64,000 bases of DNA, taken from the NCBI GenBank assembly GCA_016714565.1, contig JADKDM010000010.1:186001-250000 (forward strand), given 5' to 3'. Positions 44,260 to 52,870 of the stretch are shown here, in pieces. Position 1 is the first letter of the stretch. Each line of letters begins with the position of its first letter. Both the position numbers and the translations under genes were made by a program. The notes below the pieces were generated by a model. It did not search any database. It had not been told where the DNA came from and saw only the letters and a list, made by a program, of their open reading frames with translations. The stretch is from Candidatus Villigracilis propinquus (GTDB lineage Bacteria; Chloroflexota; Anaerolineae; Anaerolineales; Villigracilaceae).

Positions 44260-46848
44260 TCAGGGCATGGTTGTAAAAGTGGGTGTCCGCATCGGGCTAG
44301 GCGTGATTGTGGGAGTAAATGTTTCAGTGGGAATGAGTGTAGGTGATGTGATGAGTATAGGTCCAGGCTCTGGTTCAATTGGCATTTCAGGGCAAACTGC
44401 TTGATATGGCAACGTAGCACCAATATATTGTTGCCATTCTATACGAGTAAGATTACGAGTTACTCGCGAACAGGCATCAGCAATTAGATCTTCTGAACGC
44501 CATTTCCACACACGAACGTCACCCATATAGCTGCCAGAGGAAACATATCGGCCATCAGATGTGAAAGCAACAGACCTTACATTATGGTGTGTCATACGGG
44601 CAATTTCCTGGCCTGTGGGAAATTCCCATATACGTACAGTCTTTTCTCCTCCTGAGACAATATACTTTCCATCTGGGCTGAAGGAAACAGAGGAAATTCC
44701 ATCAGTAGGTGTTAGCCGGGCAATTTCTTTGCCAGTGGAAACTTCCCATATTCTAGCGCTATAGCCTCCTCCCGAGACAATATACTTTCCATCTGGGCTA
44801 AATGCGGCGGAAGAAACTACGTCGTCGTGAATCATGCGAGCAATTTCATTCCCCGTGGAAATTTCAAACACACGAACACTCAATTGTCCCGTTGAAACAA
44901 GATACCTCCCGTCCGAACTAAAGGCAATTGAGCTTATATATTCACTATCAAATGGCAGCTTGATAAATTCCTTCCCCGTGGAAGCATCCCATACTTGGAT
45001 AACATAGTCATAGCCACCCGAGGCTATATATTTTGCATCAGGGCTGAAAGCAATGGAAGCTGCTGAACTATCATCGGCTACATGGGTGATTTCCTGCTTA
45101 GTGGCTATGTCCCAAACCGAGTATGCACTGTTGCGAATTACAAGGGCCAGGTATCTTCCATCAAGACTCATATCAACGGCATCTACGTAACCTCGCGCCC
45201 CAGGAGGATTAAAGAATTCATTACCTGTAGAAATATTCCATACGCGGACAATCCCATCTTGGCTGCTTGAGGCTACATATTTGCCGTCGGAGCTAAAGTC
45301 AAGGGAAGTCACATTTTTATCATGATGAATCTTGCGAACATTTTCCTGGTCTGTTGCCTGCCAAACATGGAAATTCCCATTGGCTCCTGAGACAACATAT
45401 TTATTATCAGGGCTAATAGCAATAGAAGTCACGACGTTACCATGCTCCATGCGGGTAATTTCTTTTCCCGTGGCAACGTCCCAAACCCGAGCAGTCCTAC
45501 TACCTCCGGTAATCAAATATTGCCCATCAGAACTGAAGTAGGCAAAAAACATGCCATCATAAGGAGTTATGTGAGAAATTTCCCTGCCTATGGATGCATC
45601 AAACAACCGTGCGCTGTTCGAGCCAATGAGAAATAGATATTTGTCATCAGCGCTGAAGGCAACTGAAGACATATAATTATCATGTTTTATTCGATAGATT
45701 TCATTCCCTGAGGCAATATCCCATACGCGGGCAGTATCGTCCGTACTTGCCGAGACAATGCGTCTTCCATTCGGACTGAATGCAACTGACGTCACAATAC
45801 CATTTTGCTTCATGGAAATGATTTCTTTTCCACTAGAGATGTCCCACACTCGAACAAGCGACTCTTTGCAATAACCGTCTCTCGTCTGGTCGTCACATCC
45901 ACCTGAGACAATGTACTTCCCATCAAAACTAAATGCAACAGATGTCACATAATAGTTATGTTTTAAACGGGCAAGTTCTACACCGGTGAAAGCATCCCAC
46001 ACCCGAGCAAAACTATCTTCGCACTGATGCCAGGAATTATAGGGTTTTCCACATGAAAGTATGTATTTTCCATCAGGGCTGAAAGTAACAAAACCCACCA
46101 AACTATCGCTCTCGATACGGGCAATTTCATGTCCTGTGAAAGCATCCCATACACGAGCAGATCCGTGACTGCATGAATAGCCTTCCTGTTTGTCACAACC
46201 ACCAGAAACCACGTACAGCCCATTAGGACTAAAGGCAACGGAATATACTTGATGGCCATGCACCATATTAGCAATCTCTTTTCCTGTTTCAGCCTCCCAA
46301 ACGCTGGCGAATTCGCCTCCTCCCGAAACCACGTACTTACCATTAGGGCTAAAGGCAGCAGATGTCAAATACCCCGAATGTTTCATTTGAGAAATTGGAT
46401 AGGCAAGCGTACTGTCCTGTAAGACTTGTGCTGCTTCACCTGATGGGACCATGCGCATGGATTGAATTGCCAGCAAAACAGCGGTCTCTTGTTCTCCATC
46501 TAGAGTTGAAAATATTTTTTGTGACTGAGACGCGAGTTGAAGGGCGCGGGCAGTTTGAGCCTGATTCTGCGCTTCAAGACCTTTGGCATCAGCTGTTCCC
46601 AACTTTATGACCACGTGATAAAAATTCGATTGCGCTGTTGCCGCCTCTGACCTGGCCCGACTGTTATTGACCCACCCAAGGCTGCCGAGAATCAAAAAGA
46701 GCGCCACCGCAATAAACAAAGCAATCACTATCCATCGCAGTTTTCTTTCACGCATTTCTCCGCTGGCAAGACCTTGCTTGAGCAGGTCTATTTCATCTTG
46801 CTTTGCTGTTTTATAAAGAATCGGTTTTTGTGCTTTTTTGCCTTTCAT
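44260..46848 (-). CDS. Membrane-anchored WD40 protein with about 15 repeats
   Basis: 862 residues. A cytosolic N-terminus and one membrane helix (LRWIVIALFIAVALFLILGS) are followed by an Ala/Gln-rich coil (about residues 62-125) and then some 15 WD40 units of about 40 residues (VTSVAFSPNGKY..VSGG...RVWDxxTGKEI). That would make two seven-bladed propellers plus one blade. Blades 2-4 have longer loops with cysteine pairs. A Pro/Thr tail ends the protein. The coil-plus-WD40 layout matches the C-terminal half of many nSTAND/caspase-WD40 proteins, but no NTPase or effector domain is present here. GGGAGAT precedes the ATG. Confidence 0.85.
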   Translation of the reverse strand: MKGKKAQKPILYKTAKQDEIDLLKQGLASGEMRERKLRWIVIALFIAVALFLILGSLGWVNNSRARSEAATAQSNFYHVVIKLGTADAKGLEAQNQAQTARALQLASQSQKIFSTLDGEQETAVLLAIQSMRMVPSGEAAQVLQDSTLAYPISQMKHSGYLTSAAFSPNGKYVVSGGGEFASVWEAETGKEIANMVHGHQVYSVAFSPNGLYVVSGGCDKQEGYSCSHGSARVWDAFTGHEIARIESDSLVGFVTFSPDGKYILSCGKPYNSWHQCEDSFARVWDAFTGVELARLKHNYYVTSVAFSFDGKYIVSGGCDDQTRDGYCKESLVRVWDISSGKEIISMKQNGIVTSVAFSPNGRRIVSASTDDTARVWDIASGNEIYRIKHDNYMSSVAFSADDKYLFLIGSNSARLFDASIGREISHITPYDGMFFAYFSSDGQYLITGGSRTARVWDVATGKEITRMEHGNVVTSIAISPDNKYVVSGANGNFHVWQATDQENVRKIHHDKNVTSLDFSSDGKYVASSSQDGIVRVWNISTGNEFFNPPGARGYVDAVDMSLDGRYLALVIRNSAYSVWDIATKQEITHVADDSSAASIAFSPDAKYIASGGYDYVIQVWDASTGKEFIKLPFDSEYISSIAFSSDGRYLVSTGQLSVRVFEISTGNEIARMIHDDVVSSAAFSPDGKYIVSGGGYSARIWEVSTGKEIARLTPTDGISSVSFSPDGKYIVSGGEKTVRIWEFPTGQEIARMTHHNVRSVAFTSDGRYVSSGSYMGDVRVWKWRSEDLIADACSRVTRNLTRIEWQQYIGATLPYQAVCPEMPIEPEPGPILITSPTLIPTETFTPTITPSPMRTPTFTTMP

Positions 46849-46905
46849 GTTTTATCTCCCAAAATAGCACACCCGCATCTTCTGATGAGTTGATTGATTA
46901 TGGCA

Positions 46906-46945
46906 AGTTCAGTCCCAAAGGTCTGACAACCCTTGGGACTGAACT
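46906..46945. terminator. Probable hairpin terminator after the AOR gene
   Basis: AGTTCAGTCCCAAAGG pairs with CCTTGGGACTGAACT (one bulge, about 15 bp). The T-tract (CTTTT) lies on the plus-strand side; on the minus strand no clear T-run follows, so its role for the AOR gene is uncertain. Confidence 0.5.
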
Positions 46946-46948
46946 CTT

Positions 46949-48772
46949 TTATAGCGGCAACCCCAACTCCATCAATTTCTCTTTGGTCGGCCAACCCTTT
47001 TCATCCCAACCGCGGACTTTGTAAAACTCGGGCAGCATCTTATCGAGTTCCACGACCTTGCCTTTGGCGGGGCCATCGGGCAGCGGTTCGTGCAACATAC
47101 GGTGCGGAAGTGTATCCTCAGTGGAACCAGCCTTGAGCAGGAACATGCGCTCAAGGTTATACACACGCTCGGCGGCTTTCAATGCTTCTTCAGGTGTGTA
47201 GCCCGCGCCCGTGGATAGGTTCATCATCTCGGCAAGGCGCTCTGGCAGGATCATGCGGTCTTTGTTGAAAGCGTAACGAATGGCAACGAAGACACACAAA
47301 CCAGAACTATCCATCAATGCAAACGAATCTTCAAAATGTTTGACGAGTTCAGGCTTGCCTTCAGTCGTGAGTGGATTTTCCTTCACAGGCACGCCAAAGA
47401 CTTCTTCATACGCCACGTCACCTTCCATGTGTGACGCGCCTTTATTCGATGTGGCATACAGCAAGCCCATGCCCTGCGAGCCGCGCGGATCGTAGCCGGG
47501 GAATTCCTGCTTGCGTGTGGTGACTGCAATTTCAGGATGACCATATTTTTCAGCGAGGCGGTAACTGCCTTGCGCGAGGTCATTTCCAAAACCTTCACGA
47601 TACGCCATCTTCTTGATCATTTCGATCATCGCGTCATGGTCGCCAAACTTCAACGGCTGGCCGATCACACTTTCAGGGATGTATCCCTTCTCGTACATTT
47701 CCATCGCGGCGGCAATCGTCATGCCGGTTGTGATGGTATCCATGCCGTATTCGTTGCACAGATAATTTGCCTTGAGCAGCGCGGCAAGGTCACTCACTCC
47801 GCAGCCTGTTCCCAACGACGAAATCGTTTCATACTCGGGGCCTTCCCCCTTGCCTTTATATTTTCCATCGGGCACTTCGGTCAAACGTCCGCACGAAAGC
47901 GGACAGCGATAACAAGGTGTGTGACGGATCAAATATTGATTCTTGAGCGCGTCACCGTCGATATTATTCACATGCTCAAATGTGCCTTGCAAAAAATTTC
48001 GCGTCGGCAAAATGCCGAGCGTGTTCGTCACCTGCGGCACATACGACGTTCCGTAAATGCGCATGTTCGAGCCCTTCTTCACATCCGCGCCCACATTCTT
48101 GGACGTATCCACGCTCAACGCGCGCATGCCTTCGGGATTAAATAGCGGTGGGTTTTTATTCCCCATCGCCACAACGGCTTTGAGATTCTTACTGCCCATC
48201 ACCGCACCGACTCCAGAACGAGCCGCAGCGCGATGCTTATCATTCATGATCGCCGCCATCAACGCAAGGTTCTCGCCCGCTTGTCCAATACATGCGACTC
48301 TCGCATCAGCGGATGTTTCACTCTTCAAGATATCCGTGGTCTCATGCGTATCCTTTCCCCAAACATGCGCCGCTGACCTAACCTCAACCTGATCCTCGTT
48401 TACGAAGAGATATACCGGCTCTGACGATTTTCCCTCAAAGATGAACATATCGAATCCCGTGCGCTTCATCCATGTCGGGAATTCACCGCCCGAGTTGGAA
48501 TGTGCCAGCGCACCCGTCAGCGGGGACTTGGTCACGACCATGTAGCGGTTCCCAGTCGGCGCGGGAGTCGCGGTCAACGGGCCGGTGGCGAAGATCAACT
48601 TATTCTCTGGAGAGAGCGGGTCGGTCATCGGATCCATTTCTTTGTACAAATAATGGATCGCCCATCCGCGCCCACCGAGATAATCGCGCGCGATCTTCGG
48701 GTCAACAGCTTCGGTGGTTACTTCTTTAGTGGTGAGGTTTACTCGTAAAATTCTGAGGTGCCAGCCGTACAT
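46949..48772 (-). CDS. Aldehyde:ferredoxin oxidoreductase family protein
   Basis: 607 residues from the ATG at 48772, which has CAGGAG upstream. Family blocks include LRVNLTTKEVTTEAVD, YLGGRGWAIHYLYKEMDP, the pterin-loop region NSGGEFPTWMKRTGFD, and the cluster cysteines CYRCPLSCG with a further Cys in DSSGLCVFV. AOR enzymes hold a tungsten (or molybdenum) bispterin and a 4Fe-4S cluster and oxidise aldehydes with ferredoxin. Substrate is unknown. The MoaD-like gene just upstream probably serves its cofactor. Confidence 0.88.
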   Translation of the reverse strand: MYGWHLRILRVNLTTKEVTTEAVDPKIARDYLGGRGWAIHYLYKEMDPMTDPLSPENKLIFATGPLTATPAPTGNRYMVVTKSPLTGALAHSNSGGEFPTWMKRTGFDMFIFEGKSSEPVYLFVNEDQVEVRSAAHVWGKDTHETTDILKSETSADARVACIGQAGENLALMAAIMNDKHRAAARSGVGAVMGSKNLKAVVAMGNKNPPLFNPEGMRALSVDTSKNVGADVKKGSNMRIYGTSYVPQVTNTLGILPTRNFLQGTFEHVNNIDGDALKNQYLIRHTPCYRCPLSCGRLTEVPDGKYKGKGEGPEYETISSLGTGCGVSDLAALLKANYLCNEYGMDTITTGMTIAAAMEMYEKGYIPESVIGQPLKFGDHDAMIEMIKKMAYREGFGNDLAQGSYRLAEKYGHPEIAVTTRKQEFPGYDPRGSQGMGLLYATSNKGASHMEGDVAYEEVFGVPVKENPLTTEGKPELVKHFEDSFALMDSSGLCVFVAIRYAFNKDRMILPERLAEMMNLSTGAGYTPEEALKAAERVYNLERMFLLKAGSTEDTLPHRMLHEPLPDGPAKGKVVELDKMLPEFYKVRGWDEKGWPTKEKLMELGLPL

Positions 48773-48877
48773 GAAAAACTCCTGTTGGGGAAAGGATGAG
48801 GGATGGAAAAAGTCGAAGGTCAAAGGTCAAAAGTCTTTATCCTTCGTGTTCCTTTGTGACCCTTTGTGGTTAAAGAA

Positions 48878-49114
48878 TTATCCGCCAGCGATCGCGGAAA
48901 ATGCGGTGACCATATCGCCTTCGACGAGCGGCGTGTTCATATCCACGGTCAGGCCGTTCAGTACGATCACGCTTTCATCGTTGAGGGGAATGTCAAAACG
49001 CGAGATCGCCTCGTAAACCGTTGTCCCAGCAGGGACATCCAACTCCACTACGCCGTGCTTTGCTTCGGGCGGCAGAGCTTCACGGTAGTTGGCGATCAGT
49101 TTGACGCGGATCAT
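48878..49114 (-). CDS. MoaD/ThiS-type sulfur carrier protein
   Basis: 78 residues from the ATG at 49114. Ubiquitin-like fold with AGTTVYEAISRFDIP and the C-terminal Gly-Gly (FSAIAGG) needed for thiocarboxylation. Sitting about 100 bases before the aldehyde oxidoreductase gene on the same strand, it likely donates sulfur for the pterin cofactor of that enzyme. ThiS-like or other sulfur-transfer roles are possible. Confidence 0.85.
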   Translation of the reverse strand: MIRVKLIANYREALPPEAKHGVVELDVPAGTTVYEAISRFDIPLNDESVIVLNGLTVDMNTPLVEGDMVTAFSAIAGG

Positions 49115-49142
49115 CATTTGTGGATTCTAGCACGAAAGGGGA

Positions 49143-49148
49143 TAAAAT
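49143..49148 (+). promoter_or_regulatory. -10 element of a probable leaderless promoter (thioesterase)
   Basis: TAAAAT ends 7 nt before the ATG at 49156, with no Shine-Dalgarno in between. Confidence 0.5.
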
Positions 49149-49155
49149 AATAAAC

Positions 49156-49596
49156 ATGAAAAGACAAATTCCCTATCATGGTTGGTGCTTCGTCTGTGGA
49201 ACAGAAAACCCGTACAGTATCGGCATCACAATGTTCGTGGATGACAACGGAGTCCTTACATCCGAGTTCATATTGAATGAAGCGCATCAAGGTCCGCCGG
49301 GACATACCCACGGCGGAGCATCCGCGGCGATATTGGATGAGGTCATGGGATTGGTGGTTTGGGCGGCGGGGCATCAGGTGGTGGCTGCAAATATCAATAT
49401 CAACTACCGCAAACCTCTGCCCTTGCATCAACCGCTTCTGGCCGAAGCGCGCATCACCGAGGTTGGCGAGAGAAAAATTATCAGCGTGGGAGAAATCAAA
49501 TTGGCTGATTCAACTGTCGCTGTGAGTGGAAGCGGGGTGTACGTCATCGCACCACATTTGTTTGAAGCATCACGATTGAAAGGAGCCGCTTCATGA
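49156..49596 (+). CDS. PaaI/hotdog-fold thioesterase
   Basis: 146 residues. The hotdog pattern HGWCFVCGTENPYSIGI and GPPGHTHGGASAAILDEVMG (active-site HGG..A..DE) is that of PaaI-like acyl-CoA thioesterases. The substrate is unknown. It overlaps the racemase gene by 4 bp. Confidence 0.85.
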   Translation: MKRQIPYHGWCFVCGTENPYSIGITMFVDDNGVLTSEFILNEAHQGPPGHTHGGASAAILDEVMGLVVWAAGHQVVAANININYRKPLPLHQPLLAEARITEVGERKIISVGEIKLADSTVAVSGSGVYVIAPHLFEASRLKGAAS

Positions 49597-50287
49597 AAAC
49601 CATCGGGTTGATCGGCGGCATGAGTTGGGAATCATCCATCGAGTATTATCGCATCATCAATGAAACCGCGAAAGAAACTCTGGGCGGACTGCACTCGGCA
49701 AAAAGTTTGATGGTGCCCGTGGACTTTGCCGAGATCGAAAATTACAGCATGAAGACCGCTGGGACGAGGCCGGGCAAATTTTGGTTGAATGCGCGCAAGA
49801 CCTCGAACGCGGCGGCGCGGATTTTATTGTGCTGTGTACCAACACCATGCACAAACTCGCGGATCAGATCATTGCCAATGTGAATATCCCCTTTTTGCAC
49901 ATCGCAGATGCCACCGCAGAAAAAATTAAAGCGGCTGGAATAAAAAAGATCGGTCTGCTTGGCACGCGCTTTACAATGGAGCACGATTTTTACAAAGGCC
50001 GCCTGATTCAAAATTTTGGTCTGGATGTACTCGTACCCAATGATGCGGATCGGGAAATTGTTCACCGCGTGATCTATGATGAATTGGTGCTGGGAAAGAT
50101 CGTGGATGGTTCCAGGGAGGAATATAAGCGCATTATGGAATTGCTTATCGCGCAGGGCGCGGAGGGCATCATCCTCGGCTGCACTGAAATTGAACTGCTC
50201 GTCAACCAAAGCGACAGCCGTGCGCCGCTTTTCCCAACGACATTGATCCATGCAGTTTCTGCAGTGGAATATGCTCTCAAGGACTAA
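49593..50287 (+). CDS. Aspartate/glutamate racemase family protein, one frameshift
   Basis: Begins MKTIGLIGGMSWESSIEYY with the family's strand-loop. After a break near 49745 the second frame continues EAGQILVECAQDLERGGADF, VLCTNTMHKLADQI with the first catalytic Cys, and GIILGCTEIELLV with the second. Together they form a cofactor-independent racemase of about 231 residues. It makes D-amino acids from Asp or Glu, probably for the cell wall. The stop directly precedes a lipoprotein gene. Confidence 0.82.
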
Positions 50288-50743
50288 ATGAAGTATTTCT
50301 CTTTTATAGTTCCACTTTTACTATTAAGCGCCTGTCTTGCCGCCCCCACGCCGGAACCCACGGCCACTGTGGCTGTTCCGATCATCATACAAGTTGAAGA
50401 AAACCCGTACAGGCCGCAATCAAAAGATGTTGGCGCAAAAATTGCAGGCGCGATCGTTGACAACACAAGCCTGGTTGAACGTTTTGACCTTGATCCCTTT
50501 CGTGTGGAGTTGAGCATCTCTGGTTCAGTGCCGAGTGTGTGCAATGAACTGCGCATCGATGTTGCGCCGCCGAATGCAAGTTATGAAATTTTCATTGAGG
50601 TATATAGCTTGATAAGCAAGGGCGTAAACTGCGACAATGTCTTTCAGCAGTTTGAAGCCAGCCTGCTGCTGGGTGTTTATTCAGATGGAAGATATACCGT
50701 ATGGGTCAATGATGGATATGCAGGAGATTTCATAACTTATTAA
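50288..50743 (+). CDS. Small lipoprotein, paralogue 1
   Basis: 151 residues. Lipobox LLSACL (Cys about 16), a Pro/Thr/Val linker, then a beta-rich domain with VPSVCNELRIDVAPP, EIFIEVYSL, a second Cys (GVNCDN) and DGRYTVWVND. About 40% of positions match the next protein, including both cysteines, so they are tandem duplicates. Function unknown. Confidence 0.75.
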   Translation: MKYFSFIVPLLLLSACLAAPTPEPTATVAVPIIIQVEENPYRPQSKDVGAKIAGAIVDNTSLVERFDLDPFRVELSISGSVPSVCNELRIDVAPPNASYEIFIEVYSLISKGVNCDNVFQQFEASLLLGVYSDGRYTVWVNDGYAGDFITY

Positions 50744-50789
50744 TGAAACTTATTACAGGTGGAGAACGTCTGAGTGACAAGGAGTTGCC

Positions 50790-51248
50790 ATGAAAAAAAT
50801 AATTGCGCTATTGCTTGTTCTGGTCTTTGCATTAACCGCCTGTATACCAGATGCAGATGAACCCGTTAGTACAGATCCCGCTTACACAAATACATCCATT
50901 CCATCTGAACAGAATTCGTACCTACCCCAAACAGAAGACCAAAGCCTGACCCGCAGCGCAGTCTTTGTGGATTTCAAGGAAATGCTTACGTTGGAAAGTT
51001 TTCCACTGCAATTTATGCTGCACCTTGTGGGCAGCCTGCCCACACCCTGCAACCAATTGCGCGTGGCCGTCAGCCCGCCTGACGCTGACAAAAAGATACT
51101 AGTGGATGTGTATTCCGTCTCAGACCCCGACAAAATGTGTATTCAAGTTATTGAGCCTTTTGATGTCAATATTCCACTTGGGAGTTTTCCCGAAGGCAAA
51201 TACACGCTTTGGGTAAACGGTGAAATGGTCGCAGAATTCCAATCATAA
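50790..51248 (+). CDS. Small lipoprotein, paralogue 2
   Basis: 152 residues with lipobox ALTACI (Cys about 18). The domain (SLPTPCNQLRVAVSPPDAD, DKMCIQ, EGKYTLWVNGE) repeats that of 50288-50743. The conserved Cys pair may form a disulfide outside the membrane. AGGAG precedes the ATG. Function unknown. Confidence 0.75.
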   Translation: MKKIIALLLVLVFALTACIPDADEPVSTDPAYTNTSIPSEQNSYLPQTEDQSLTRSAVFVDFKEMLTLESFPLQFMLHLVGSLPTPCNQLRVAVSPPDADKKILVDVYSVSDPDKMCIQVIEPFDVNIPLGSFPEGKYTLWVNGEMVAEFQS

Positions 51249-51278
51249 ATCGTTTTGAAAAAGAGGTTTTAATTTTTG

Positions 51279-51344
51279 GCCGCTAATTTTCGCGAATTTC
51301 ACTAATTTTAAAAACAATTCGCGAAAATTAGCGCAATTAGCGGC
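51279..51344. repeat. Inverted repeat (GCTAATTTTCGCGAATT arms)
   Basis: A perfect 17-bp stem: GCTAATTTTCGCGAATT pairs with AATTCGCGAAAATTAGC around a 17-base loop; TAGCGGC is repeated just beyond. It lies between the convergent lipoprotein and YbaK genes and could end both transcripts, although it lacks a T-tract. Confidence 0.7.
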
Positions 51345-51353
51345 TAAAGATTT

Positions 51354-51830
51354 CTACTCCATTCTACTAACCGTGCCGATCTTTGCATTCACCAGCTTCA
51401 CCAGATCCCCCACACCCAATTGAATATCCAAGCCGCGCTGTCCGCCTGAGATGTAAATCTCATCGAAGGCTTGCGCAGCCGAATCGATCACCACCTGAAA
51501 GCCTTTGTTGATCAGCGCCAGCGGAGAAATGCCGCCCGCCTGCAAACCGGTCAACTGCTCGGCTTCACGTTCGCTGGGCAAATGCATTTTCTTCTCACCC
51601 AAAAACGAAGCCAATAATTTCAGATCCACCACGTGCGGGGCAGGGATCACCGCCAGCACAGGCTTGCCTTTTTCACGCTTCGTGACGATGGTCTTGAAGA
51701 CCTGCTCTGCTGGCGCGCCCATCAGTTGGGCCACCTCCACCGCGCCGAGTTTTTCAGCGGGCACTTCGTGCGTGGAATATTTCACCTTGCGCGCATCCAA
51801 AAATCTTGTGACATTATTTGTGATGGTCAT
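51354..51830 (-). CDS. YbaK/ProX-type aminoacyl-tRNA deacylase
   Basis: 158 residues from the ATG at 51830; earlier in-frame codons lie in the promoter region. It shows YSTHEVP, GAPAEQVFKTIVTK and the catalytic-Lys region, then AGGISPLALINKG and DEIYISGGQRGLDIQLG, typical of the YbaK/EbsC group that hydrolyses Cys-tRNA-Pro. Length is normal. Confidence 0.88.
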   Translation of the reverse strand: MTITNNVTRFLDARKVKYSTHEVPAEKLGAVEVAQLMGAPAEQVFKTIVTKREKGKPVLAVIPAPHVVDLKLLASFLGEKKMHLPSEREAEQLTGLQAGGISPLALINKGFQVVIDSAAQAFDEIYISGGQRGLDIQLGVGDLVKLVNAKIGTVSRME

Positions 51831-51874
51831 GTGATATAAAATCCTGTACAATTATATACACAAAGGAGGCTGTC

Positions 51875-52229
51875 ATGTCCGATCAGGAACAGGAAAGACT
51901 CAAAAGACTCCGCGAGAAACAACTTCAGGCGCGCGACCCGCTTGTCAAACAGCGTAACTTCCAACACAGCAGTTCCGTCAAAGAAAAACGGATGCGCAAA
52001 CCCTTCTCCCTTGCCAAGGCGTGGAAGAAGGACATTCCCCACATCATAAAAGCCCCATTGTACGGCCTGCTCCTCGGCGTTGTCGTCATCTTTGTTCTGC
52101 CAATGCTTTGGGTCTCACCCTACGCAATTTATGCGGGCGCAGGGGATAACCCTCCTGCTGATGATCTTTGGAGCTATCTTGGGAAATTCACTGGACCTGC
52201 GCGACGATATCAAAGACCACATCAAATAG
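51875..52229 (+). CDS. Small membrane protein, frameshift near its end
   Basis: A very basic, charged N-terminus (residues 1-55) precedes a membrane segment (LYGLLLGVVVIFVLPMLWV). Near 52150 the frame shifts; in the other frame LLLMIFGAILGNSLDLRDDI and a stop at 52229 make a natural short end with a second hydrophobic stretch. AAAGGAGG precedes the ATG. No family recognised. Confidence 0.55.
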
Positions 52230-52310
52230 ACGACGGACTGCGCTTCGCTCTTAATCTCGAAACTGATTCTGCACAATAATCATTATCCACACCCAACCAT
52301 TGGAGGCAAC

Positions 52311-52763
52311 ATGATCAGCACGGAAATTCTTTCCCAGTTCAATTTATTCAACGGACTTTCAGAAGCACTGCTCAAAGAGATCGCAGCCATGAGCAAGGAA
52401 GTTTCGTACAAGAATGATGAGTTCGTTTTCCGCGAGGGTGAAACAGCGGAAAATTTGCATTTACTCGTCAAAGGAAGTGTTGCCTTGCGAGTCAAATTGA
52501 CTTCACGCCCTGAGAGTGTGACCGTTTCCTTTATTTCTACACCGTTCCAAAGCTTTGGCTGGTCTGGCGTGGTGCCGCCCTTCCACTACACTTCCAGCGC
52601 GCAATGCGACGAGGACTCGGAAATGTTGACCATTCCATCCGCAGCCTTCATGAATCTGCTGGAGCAAAATCCCGAAGCGGGATTCAAGGTCATGCAGCGG
52701 ATTACCGTTATTATTGCAGACCGCTTGAGGAATAGCCACCAGGCGCTGTTGAAGACGATCTAA
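52311..52763 (+). CDS. Stand-alone cyclic-nucleotide-binding domain protein
   Basis: 150 residues covering only a Crp-type beta-barrel: FNLFNGLSEALLKEIAAMSK, FVFREGETAENLHLLVKGSV, a phosphate-cassette region (FGWSGVVPPFHYTSSAQC) and the C-helix. No DNA-binding helix-turn-helix follows, so it is not a Crp/Fnr regulator as such. It could bind cAMP or another ligand and act on a partner. GGAGG precedes the ATG. Confidence 0.8.
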   Translation: MISTEILSQFNLFNGLSEALLKEIAAMSKEVSYKNDEFVFREGETAENLHLLVKGSVALRVKLTSRPESVTVSFISTPFQSFGWSGVVPPFHYTSSAQCDEDSEMLTIPSAAFMNLLEQNPEAGFKVMQRITVIIADRLRNSHQALLKTI

Positions 52764-52835
52764 CATCAGAGTAGGAAAAAGCAGCAGGAAACAGAGGCAG
52801 GCATGGGCGCGGTGCGAGGCGACTCCATCCCTGCC

Positions 52836-52863
52836 TTGATTCTCTAATCCTGCGTAGTACAAT
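52836..52863 (+). promoter_or_regulatory. Leaderless-type promoter of rel
   Basis: TTGATT and TACAAT are 16 bases apart, and TACAAT ends 7 nt before the ATG at 52871. No Shine-Dalgarno is visible. This is the best -35 among the leaderless candidates. Confidence 0.65.
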
Positions 52864-52870
52864 TATCTGA

